A stretch of DNA of 13,064 nucleotides from an uncultured Bacteroidales bacterium (GTDB lineage Bacteria; Bacteroidota; Bacteroidia; Bacteroidales; P3), in assembly GCA_937906975.1 (NCBI GenBank), contig CALCUN010000097.1:1-13064 (forward strand), in the 5' to 3' direction. The notes beneath the pieces are model-generated. The model did not search any database. It was not told the origin of the DNA and worked only from the letters and a program-made list of their open reading frames with translations. Below, piece by piece: positions 6,196 through 13,064 of this stretch (the stretch's first letter is position 1; each line of letters starts with the position of its first letter). The position numbers and the translations under genes were made by a program.

Positions 6196-9100
6196 TTATT
6201 CGACAATCAATTTTTGTGTACTAATTGCAGAATCTGTTACGATTCTAATGTAATAAACTCCGCTTGCCATTTTGCTAACATCGATTAAATATTCACTCGC
6301 ATTTGCTTTCATTACTCCCTTGCTTAGTATTCTTGCTTGCAAATCGCTAATTATTATTTTAGCCTCTGTTTCCAATCCCTCTACTCTTAAAATTGCGTGC
6401 TCACTTGTAGGATTTGGATACAAACTTACTTGCAACTGATTTGCTCTTGCATTGTTTAAGCCCAAAAGAGTAAAGGATTCAACCTCTCCATAGGAAGTTG
6501 CAACTTGATTTGTTATGTATGCACGATAGAAATAAGTCTCTCCTTCCTCTAAGCCTGTTACCGATTGAGAGAATGTGTTGTTTTCAAGTGTTGCTGTGAT
6601 GTTTTGCACTCCTTGGTCTTCTAATGTGAAGTTTGAAACAGTTGCTAAGGCAAATCCTACTGTAAAGTTTTCAGCATTTCCTGCACTTACCAACTCTCCC
6701 ATTAAGGTTGCAGATGTGTTTGCTATCTCTGTTGCAGACAAAGTATTGACCTCTCCCTCTACAATGTTGTCATCTTGTTCGGAAAGCGTTAAGAAACTTA
6801 TTGCCACCCACGCCGATTGTTCGTTTTCACATATTGCCCTCACCTCTACCATATATTGAGTTGATGGAGTAAGGTCTGTTAAAACTTTACTTGTAGAAGA
6901 AATTGTTTCCACCTCACCTGCATTTAGTTTTAATTCATAACTATCTGCCGAACCTAACCAACTAATTTCTGCTGTTGTAGATGTGATATTTGTTGCAGTC
7001 AATTCCTCTGGTGCATCGCAAGGAATAATTTGCTCTATCACAGGTCCTACATATAAATTATCAATATACAAATTATTATCGCCATTATAAACCGTGCTTT
7101 CTCCATAAAAACCTATTTTTACTAAGCCCGATAATGGATTTCCATAAGAATCTTGTAGCAAATAGGTAATTCTTGTAAAGGAAGTGTCGGTAAAATCTGA
7201 GAAATTATGTTCTACATCTTCGTCCGCATCTGTATATATCAATGCGTATTCGCTTGACCAAGTCAAACCTCCATCTATTGAAACCACTATCGCAAACACA
7301 TCATCTGGTGCTGACTGTGGACCATCTTCCGAAGAGGAATAGGCTTTCAAAGCTACATCTAATGATAATATATTGGTTTCTGCTCCATTTCCTAAGTCAA
7401 TTTGTGGAGTGATTAACCAATGTTGTCTAACATCTGTCCCGTAAATATTAATTTTCATCTTAGGAGTAGAGTTGTCGCCAACGCTATCTGTTGATTGAAA
7501 CCAATATTGTTGATTATCTACAAAAGTAACATTTTCAGATAATAGTCCTTTTGCATTTGTCCAACATGTATTTATTGCAACATTTTCATCAAAAAATTCT
7601 TCGTATGGCAGTTGTATTAATGGACATTCTGTGCGGAATGTTATTTTTTCCGAATAAGCCGATTCTGTTTCTCCACAATCAGAAGTTACATACAAAACAT
7701 AGGTAGTTGTAGGAAAAAGATTGTTTAATTCTACCGAAGCGGCAGTTACAGATGTTGAATTATAGGTGTTTGCTCCCAATGGTTTGTAATACACATTCCA
7801 TTGATTGTGAGTTGTATCTGCATCTTCCCACATTATTATTGCGTTATTTCCTATTATTTCTGCCACCTCTGGAACGCTTGTTGGCGGAGTACAAGTAGTG
7901 GTGTATAAAGAAACATTGTCTATCGCCGCAGGCACTATTGTATCTTCGCTATTGGTGTAGCCCCATGTAAGAAATACCAAACGTTTATCGCCTCTTATAT
8001 TATCTAAAAACACTTTTTCATTTTGCCAGCTGTCAGAAGCATAAAGCAAGGTTAGTCTTTCTTCTTCTAATGGGAAGGAATCCGTTGGTGGAGTGTCATA
8101 AGTTGTTAAGTAAACTGCTAAACCGTTTTTCACCTCATCATCTACTTTTCTTCCTCTTATTTTCCAATCAAATGAAAGTTCAAAAAGCTCATCTGTTTCG
8201 CCAAATGAGAAATCTTTCCACATATAAGAATAAGTTATGTTTGAGCCTGATTGTGCAGAATAGGTCAATCCATTATCTATTGATATGTATGCGGCTGAGC
8301 CTGTAGAGACTGATGTTGCTGAGCCTATGTTCCAAACATTATTTGTTTCATTATTTGTTATATGCCATGTGTTTGCATCTTCTAAATCTTCAAAAGAAGT
8401 TGAATATGGAATAGATGCTCCTACTTCTTTTGTGGTAAATCGTCCTATTGTCCAAGGAGAATAGCTATTTCCACACACGCTTCTTATTCCTATCACATAA
8501 TCTGTTGTTGGCATTAAGCCCGATAATTCTATTGGTGAAGATGAGCAAACTAATATCGGAGTAAGAGTATCAATAACCGTTTCTTCTACTCCTGGTGCTA
8601 TGACATATTCCCATGAGTTTGCTAAACCCCATGTATTAAAGGAAGCTTTTGCTGCGTTTGAGGTGATTGCAGAAAATGAAATTGCATAAGGCACTTGGCA
8701 TTCGCTCCATTGTTCAAGCGAAACATCATCTACAAAAATTGTGTAATTACCATCATAAGTTGTTGTTTCTCCATAGAAGGCAAATCTAACTTCTCCGCTT
8801 ATTGCTTGATTGTTTGCATCAACTAATTTATAGGCATATCTTGTTATTTGATTGTTTAAGTTTGAGAAATTATGATTTGTATCTGAGTCGTTGTCAGAAA
8901 AAACTAATCCGTTAGCAATATCCCAAGTCAATCCCCCGTCAAGAGAAACCAAGACTGCAAATTTATTGTCGGAAGTTGTTTGTTGAAATATATTTTCTCC
9001 TTTTACGCCTAAGTCAAAGGCTATTTGTTTTATGTTTGTATCATTTGACAAATCAATTATCGGAGACATAGCCCAATAATGTATGGTATTGTAAGAGGTG

Positions 9101-12100
9101 TTTAATGCAAGAAAATTTGAACGTTGAGAATCTATGCTGTCATTTATAATATTCCAACCCTCAGATGTAGAAGAAAGTTGAGATGTTGCTATTGTGCCAT
9201 TTTGAGTTAATGCTCCTGAATAGCTATTCCAACAAGAAGGTGCAAGAAGTGGGTTTGACTCAAAATTTTCAAACCACGGACTTTCCAATCTTTGGCAAGG
9301 AGTTGTGATTGTTTGCAAAGGAGTGTATAGAGTTTCGCTTTGAGAGCATACAACTCCTATTTGAAAATCATAAATCATTTGATGCTCTATTCCTTCTGTG
9401 ATTGTGTAAGGGAAATTATTTGATATTAAATTCCCTATCTCTGTATATTCTGTTGAATTTGCAGATTTATATTTGATAGTGTAAGTAAGTCCTGTGTTAT
9501 CTTCGTCTGTGATATTTACTATTACGGAAGGGGTAGAATTGTTTTCAGACTCCGTAAATGTAAGAGTGAAGTCTATATCAGAAACACAAGCGTGAGAAAT
9601 CACTTTTATGTTATCTATAACTCCTGCAGGCTGATTTCCTAACATGTGATCGTTTTTCCATTTAAAGACTAAGTTATATACTCCAAAATATTCGTTTGAT
9701 AGAATTTTTGTGTACTTTTTCCAATCAGCACTACCTGATAAATATGAATTTACATTGTAAGATATTATATTATATGCTTCATTGATAGTGTCGCCATAAG
9801 GAATTAAATAAACACTTATGTTATCGTACTCTCCTTCTCCCAAGCATTTCCAATCAAATGAAAGTTCAAATTCTGCCTCTGGCGTAAATGATATTGGGAA
9901 AGAGGCAAATGATTCTGCTGTAGTGTTTTTATCATAAGTTGCGCTCGCACCATTGTCTTTTGACACATACAAAGCATTTCCCGAAAGCGTATCAAGAGAA
10001 TAGTTTTCTGCACTTCCAATCACCCAAGTGTTCACTTCTCCTGAGAATGTCATTGTAGGGGTAGTTGCAGTTGTGTTGAAATCCATTGTTATTGGTAAAG
10101 TGTATGCAAAAGGTATTGTTTTAGTTATAGGATTTGTCCAATTACCTCCACAATTTTGCTTAACTGCAAAGGCGTATGTTGTTTCGGTGGTTAATCCTCC
10201 AACTAAAAATGGTAGTTCTTCGTTTGCAGCAATAGTTATCGTTGTTGCGGTTTCTGGATTAAAGGTAGTGTTTTCAGTAATTGGAGAATAGGCAAGTAAA
10301 ACTCCTGACTCGGTAATATTTGCTGTGTTATAGGTTACTAAAACTGCTTGAGAGGCTTCTCTAACTGCAAAATCATATATATCAGGACAAGCAGGTTGAG
10401 AGCTTATTGTGAAATTATCTACATAAAATGATTGAGAGGCTTCTCTAACTACAAGAGCTATACGCACATTTCCTATATATGAATTAAGAAATACTTCTGC
10501 CATTTTCCATTGATCAACAACGGAATTAGCAGTATTGAAACTTGCAAGAAAAACAAAGTTAGATGTGTCTGCCATTGAGGAATAATTCATTGAGCTATCA
10601 AGTACATATACATCTATTTTAGGCATATTAACAGATGTAGAGGTGATTTTGTATTGAAAATTCAAGCGTTCATTTCCTGTTAATTCAAAAACAGGACTTA
10701 TCATCCATTCTGAAAAAGTTGAATTAGTTGTATATGATGTGCCCAAGAAAGATAAGGCAGCAGAAGAGTTAATTCCAGAAGATGGAGCCCAAGACCAATG
10801 ACAATTTCCCACACTTCCAACATTAAACCAACAGTTTGGTGCTTCTTGATTTCCTCTTAAATTATCGGAAATTGCTGTAAAGGAAGAGAAATTCTCCAAA
10901 TATGGCATTTCGCTTATTGGACTACATAGTGTATATACAGTTTGTAAATCGGAAACAAAAGAGAGATTTCCCTCTCCACAGATAGCCGTTACTTGAAACT
11001 CCACATTTGAGGCGTAAGATAAACCAACTATTTCTACAGGATTTGTACTTTGTATTGTATTCCACAAACTATCTCCTACATATCTGTATTCTACTAAATA
11101 TTCTGCATCTTCATTTAATGAATCTATAGCAGTAATATTCATCAATATAGATTCGCTATCATCTTCCATTGTTATTGCAAATTCATTTACGCTTGCACAA
11201 GAAGTAGAATAGATATTAACATTGTCAATAGCGGCAGGAGGATTTGTTCCACCTGCATTGTCATTTCTCCATGAGAATATTAATTTATAATCACCTACTT
11301 GCAAATCATTAGGAAAAGGAATCTCTATTCTTTCCCATTGATTGTTTGTTGAAAAGCATTGATAAAGTTCTATATTTGTTTGAGTTTCATCAAGCGGAGA
11401 TAACAAAACCATTAAATAATCGTATGGATTTTCTCCAACTGACTTGTAATCAAAAGCAACTCCATAGTATGAGCCTTCTTCTACATTGATTAAAGTGTAG
11501 GCATTAGCTTCAGAGGTTGTTAGCGTACTATATGAATTTGTTGTTCCATTAGTATTGCTTATGTATAAGCCATTTCCTTCGGTGAGTTCTCCATCGTCTT
11601 CTAATGTGTTATTAACAACCGAACCTATATACCATTTATTTACATTAGGATTGTCGAAATACCAATGAGAAACCATAGATAGGTTATCAAAATTCTGTTC
11701 GTATGGTATTGAAATAAAGTTATCCTCGGTTGGAAGTGTCATGAAATCTTTAACAACTTCCGAACTATTAACTCCAGGACATACTGCCCAAACTTTAACT
11801 TGGTATCTTGTGTATGAATTAAGCTCAGTTAAAGTATAGGAATTAGTAGTTATAGTATCGCTTACAAGTGTCCATTGTTCTTCTGTTTGAGCTTTGTAAG
11901 CAAGAGCAAATGTTGTAGAGGTTTCATCGTTAGGAGTCCAACTCACTAATGCTTGGTCTTCACTTATTGTTTGAGCTAATATTTGCACATTCATGGGTGG
12001 ATAACAAAACTCTCCTAATTCTCCATATTCTATTTTAATTACGGGACGCTCAGCTCTATAACCCCATTGTGGATTAAGCACGCTGTTTATTGTATATGAT

Positions 12101-12597
12101 TGAGCATCATTAAAAGTAGATAAAACAGAGTTTGGTTCTGTGCTTATTTTATAGGATAAAGCACCTCCATACCATGAGCTACCATCTCTTATAAAACATA
12201 TCAACAAATTATCTTCTCCCGAATAGTTAAAAGGATTTGTTAGTGTAAAATTTACCCAACCAACTGCGTTTTGGTCCAATCCTGTATAGACTTCTACAAA
12301 GCCCTCAGCAGAAGAGTAGGTTGTTAGAGTGTTATCTGAAACTTCTTTCATATAAATCTTAACCGTTCCATTACTCCAATTCCCTTGTGTGCAATAAAAA
12401 CTAATGCTTGTAATAGTTCCTGATTGCAACTCATCAGATTTGTAAAGCATTTGCGTGTAAGAGTCTTCATAGAAATGACAGGCAGGATAATATTGCGTGC
12501 TTTGAGTAGATGTCATATCTCCTACAATTACTGTGTTTTGAGAAAATAATTGCATTGTGAAGATAAGTGTCGTTAAAAATACTAATAATCTTTTCAT
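6196..12597 (-). CDS. Giant T9SS-secreted modular adhesin (FN3 / jelly roll)
   Basis: This is a 2133-aa predicted surface or secreted protein with no catalytic motif that I can see. Residues 1-20 are a signal peptide (MKRLLVFLTTLIFTMQLFSQ). An N-terminal beta domain runs 21-195. Then FN3 and jelly-roll (cleaved-adhesin or MAM-like) domains alternate: FN3 197-290, jelly roll 296-467, FN3 468-558, jelly roll 559-737, FN3 738-834, jelly roll 835-1004, FN3 1005-1101, jelly roll 1102-1300, FN3 1301-1394, jelly roll 1395-1569, FN3 1570-1658, jelly roll 1659-1860, FN3 1861-1938, and a divergent FN3-like domain 1948-2044. The T9SS type A sorting domain is 2052-2133 (LYPNPTSEHA ... MASGVYYIRIV ... QKLIVE). 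Jelly rolls show FVDDV or IDNV exits and VSLDGGLTW motifs. FN3 domains carry a lone Cys in strand F (AVCPG, AICGE, SVCGN). Likely roles are adhesion, matrix or polysaccharide binding; the target is unknown. It is a monocistronic unit with its own promoter and terminator. Confidence 0.85.
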   Translation of the reverse strand: MKRLLVFLTTLIFTMQLFSQNTVIVGDMTSTQSTQYYPACHFYEDSYTQMLYKSDELQSGTITSISFYCTQGNWSNGTVKIYMKEVSDNTLTTYSSAEGFVEVYTGLDQNAVGWVNFTLTNPFNYSGEDNLLICFIRDGSSWYGGALSYKISTEPNSVLSTFNDAQSYTINSVLNPQWGYRAERPVIKIEYGELGEFCYPPMNVQILAQTISEDQALVSWTPNDETSTTFALAYKAQTEEQWTLVSDTITTNSYTLTELNSYTRYQVKVWAVCPGVNSSEVVKDFMTLPTEDNFISIPYEQNFDNLSMVSHWYFDNPNVNKWYIGSVVNNTLEDDGELTEGNGLYISNTNGTTNSYSTLTTSEANAYTLINVEEGSYYGVAFDYKSVGENPYDYLMVLLSPLDETQTNIELYQCFSTNNQWERIEIPFPNDLQVGDYKLIFSWRNDNAGGTNPPAAIDNVNIYSTSCASVNEFAITMEDDSESILMNITAIDSLNEDAEYLVEYRYVGDSLWNTIQSTNPVEIVGLSYASNVEFQVTAICGEGNLSFVSDLQTVYTLCSPISEMPYLENFSSFTAISDNLRGNQEAPNCWFNVGSVGNCHWSWAPSSGINSSAALSFLGTSYTTNSTFSEWMISPVFELTGNERLNFQYKITSTSVNMPKIDVYVLDSSMNYSSMADTSNFVFLASFNTANSVVDQWKMAEVFLNSYIGNVRIALVVREASQSFYVDNFTISSQPACPDIYDFAVREASQAVLVTYNTANITESGVLLAYSPITENTTFNPETATTITIAANEELPFLVGGLTTETTYAFAVKQNCGGNWTNPITKTIPFAYTLPITMDFNTTATTPTMTFSGEVNTWVIGSAENYSLDTLSGNALYVSKDNGASATYDKNTTAESFASFPISFTPEAEFELSFDWKCLGEGEYDNISVYLIPYGDTINEAYNIISYNVNSYLSGSADWKKYTKILSNEYFGVYNLVFKWKNDHMLGNQPAGVIDNIKVISHACVSDIDFTLTFTESENNSTPSVIVNITDEDNTGLTYTIKYKSANSTEYTEIGNLISNNFPYTITEGIEHQMIYDFQIGVVCSQSETLYTPLQTITTPCQRLESPWFENFESNPLLAPSCWNSYSGALTQNGTIATSQLSSTSEGWNIINDSIDSQRSNFLALNTSYNTIHYWAMSPIIDLSNDTNIKQIAFDLGVKGENIFQQTTSDNKFAVLVSLDGGLTWDIANGLVFSDNDSDTNHNFSNLNNQITRYAYKLVDANNQAISGEVRFAFYGETTTYDGNYTIFVDDVSLEQWSECQVPYAISFSAITSNAAKASFNTWGLANSWEYVIAPGVEETVIDTLTPILVCSSSPIELSGLMPTTDYVIGIRSVCGNSYSPWTIGRFTTKEVGASIPYSTSFEDLEDANTWHITNNETNNVWNIGSATSVSTGSAAYISIDNGLTYSAQSGSNITYSYMWKDFSFGETDELFELSFDWKIRGRKVDDEVKNGLAVYLTTYDTPPTDSFPLEEERLTLLYASDSWQNEKVFLDNIRGDKRLVFLTWGYTNSEDTIVPAAIDNVSLYTTTCTPPTSVPEVAEIIGNNAIIMWEDADTTHNQWNVYYKPLGANTYNSTSVTAASVELNNLFPTTTYVLYVTSDCGETESAYSEKITFRTECPLIQLPYEEFFDENVAINTCWTNAKGLLSENVTFVDNQQYWFQSTDSVGDNSTPKMKINIYGTDVRQHWLITPQIDLGNGAETNILSLDVALKAYSSSEDGPQSAPDDVFAIVVSIDGGLTWSSEYALIYTDADEDVEHNFSDFTDTSFTRITYLLQDSYGNPLSGLVKIGFYGESTVYNGDNNLYIDNLYVGPVIEQIIPCDAPEELTATNITSTTAEISWLGSADSYELKLNAGEVETISSTSKVLTDLTPSTQYMVEVRAICENEQSAWVAISFLTLSEQDDNIVEGEVNTLSATEIANTSATLMGELVSAGNAENFTVGFALATVSNFTLEDQGVQNITATLENNTFSQSVTGLEEGETYFYRAYITNQVATSYGEVESFTLLGLNNARANQLQVSLYPNPTSEHAILRVEGLETEAKIIISDLQARILSKGVMKANASEYLIDVSKMASGVYYIRIVTDSAISTQKLIVE
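10348..10450. repeat. 19-bp in-frame duplication inside adhesin gene
   Basis: TTGAGAGGCTTCTCTAACT occurs identically at 10348-10366 and 10432-10450, 84 bp (28 codons) apart. Both encode REASQ in the giant adhesin, at about residues 718-722 (VREASQSFYVDNF, end of the second jelly roll) and 746-750 (AVREASQAVLV, start of the third FN3). The flanks do not match, so this is a short local duplication or conversion tract rather than a domain repeat. Confidence 0.7.
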
Positions 12598-12629
12598 ATT
12601 TAATGTATTAAATAAACAAAATGAAGTTG

Positions 12630-12660
12630 CAAAATTATCATATTTTTACTTGATAACAAA
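12630..12660 (-). promoter_or_regulatory. Promoter of the giant adhesin gene
   Basis: On the minus strand TTTG (12660-12657), a 19-nt spacer and TAATTTTG (12637-12630) match the Bacteroidota consensus exactly. The element is followed by CAACT, like the promoter of the DUF4837 gene. The predicted start is about 25-30 nt upstream of the ATG at 12597. The leader is A/T-rich without a classical Shine-Dalgarno, which is normal in this phylum. Confidence 0.8.
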
Positions 12661-12719
12661 AATCAAGAGTCGCTTTTTTGATTTCTTTGTTTTCTTCCAT
12701 TTTTTCTTTAAGATAATCC

Positions 12720-12761
12720 ATTATCTCTTAGAGAAAATGAATTATCTCTTAGAGATAATGA
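12720..12761. repeat. Two tandem 21-bp CTCTTAGAG palindromic repeats
   Basis: Two adjacent 21-bp units at 12720-12740 and 12741-12761 differ at one base. Both begin ATTATCTCTTAGAGA. The second unit contains a perfect 8-bp hairpin, ATTATCTC-TTA-GAGATAAT; in the first the hairpin is imperfect. A degenerate unit (about 14 of 21 matches) may precede them at 12699-12719. They lie 60-100 bp upstream of the adhesin promoter on the far side from the gene, between that promoter and the terminator of the next gene. The CTTAG core and the 21-bp period recall the array near 681-750. Confidence 0.75.
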
Positions 12762-12777
12762 TTGGTATCTTTAATTA

Positions 12778-12810
12778 AAAAGGGCAACTCTTATAAAGAG
12801 TCGCCCTTTT
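12778..12810 (-). terminator. Rho-independent terminator of the right-edge gene
   Basis: AAAAGGGCAACTCTT (12778-12792) pairs with AAGAGTCGCCCTTTT (12796-12810), a 15-bp stem with a single A-C mismatch and a 3-nt loop. On the minus strand the GC-rich part is followed by TTTTTAATT. It lies 21 nt beyond the stop codon of the partial gene at 12832, which it should terminate. The stem also has a T run on the plus strand, so it may work both ways. Confidence 0.9.
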
Positions 12811-12831
12811 GCTTTATTTGATTTGTTGAGT

Positions 12832-13064
12832 TTATTCAACTATCAATTTTTGTGTACTGATTACGCTGTCAGTTACGATTCTGATGTAGTAAACTCCACT
12901 TGCCATATTGCTTAGGTCTAATCTGTAAGTTGTTGTGTTTGCTTTCATTTCGCCTTCGCTTAGGATTCTTCCTTGTAAGTCGCTAATTACTATCTTAGCA
13001 TCTTGATTCAATCCGTTGATTTCTAATGTGGCTTGTGATGTAGCAGGGTTAGGGTAAACAACTG
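12832..13064 (-). CDS. C-terminal T9SS sorting domain of a partial secreted protein
   Basis: Only the last 77 codons lie in the window; the gene continues past the right edge. The visible part is a complete type A T9SS sorting domain: VVYPNPATSQATLEI at the start, then IVISDLQGRILSEGEMKA, then MASGVYYIRIVTDS, ending QKLIVE and a TAA at 12834-12832. Such domains direct Sec-exported proteins through the T9SS outer-membrane translocon and are cleaved and replaced by anionic LPS or another anchor. By my alignment 51 of 76 residues are identical to the end of the 2133-aa protein next door, and 23 of the last 24. The rest of the protein, and so its function, cannot be seen. A strong terminator follows. 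Confidence 0.9.
   Translation of the reverse strand, partial: VVYPNPATSQATLEINGLNQDAKIVISDLQGRILSEGEMKANTTTYRLDLSNMASGVYYIRIVTDSVISTQKLIVE

Noticed and set aside
10028..10291. A hydrophobic 87-codon plus-strand ORF inside the adhesin gene
   Set aside because: The Val-rich composition is the antisense of Asn- and Thr-rich beta-strand codons; no regulatory signals precede it.
6196..12597. Giant protein as a gingipain-like protease
   Set aside because: No cysteine-protease catalytic region is visible. Only the adhesin-type jelly rolls, FN3 domains and sorting domain are present.
12557..12778. A 73-codon plus-strand ORF upstream of the adhesin gene
   Set aside because: It overlaps the adhesin signal peptide codons, promoter and 21-bp repeats on the other strand, is mostly Phe, Lys and Ile from AT-rich DNA, and has no promoter.

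Overview
The window looks like a low-GC Bacteroidota chromosome, most likely from the Bacteroidales or a relative. The evidence is a DUF4837 lipoprotein, the type IX secretion system (T9SS) protein PorZ, two proteins with C-terminal T9SS sorting domains, weak Shine-Dalgarno signals, and promoters that fit the Bacteroidota consensus TTTG-N19-TAnnTTTG exactly. No rRNA, tRNA, CRISPR array or complete insertion sequence is visible.

Left end (1-760). An unrecognised minus-strand reading frame runs off the left edge. It abuts a decayed plus-strand gene tail (259-486) with an in-frame stop just upstream and a frameshift at an A5 run. The tail is followed by a convincing plus-strand terminator (523-563). 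Next come a 16-bp palindrome carrying a perfect minus-strand promoter with no obvious gene behind it, and an array of CTTAGGA motifs at exact 21-bp spacing that overlaps the 3' end of the DUF4837 gene.

Core region (735-6183). A DUF4837 lipoprotein gene (minus) is divergent from prfA (plus, release factor 1). prfA is followed by porZ (782 aa) and recO (240 aa). porZ and recO are 4 nt apart and surely cotranscribed. prfA may feed them, because the only structure in the 74-nt prfA-porZ gap is a long hairpin that encloses the porZ start codon. A 20-bp perfect hairpin closes the unit and also ends the convergent gene from the right.

Right half (6196-13064). A giant minus-strand gene encodes a 2133-aa secreted T9SS client. 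It has a signal peptide, an N-terminal beta domain, three tandem copies of a roughly 550-aa super-module (FN3 / jelly roll class I / FN3 / jelly roll class II), two more FN3-like domains and a type A sorting domain. Its promoter is a perfect consensus match. Upstream lie a pair of 21-bp CTTAG-centred repeats, a strong terminator, and the last 77 codons of another T9SS client whose sorting domain is about 67% identical to that of the giant protein.

The biological link is that PorZ is an outer-surface T9SS component that supplies anionic LPS to client proteins, and two likely clients sit next to it. The least explained element is a family of CTTAG-centred repeats at 21-bp (two helical turns) spacing, clear in two intergenic regions and possible in a third.
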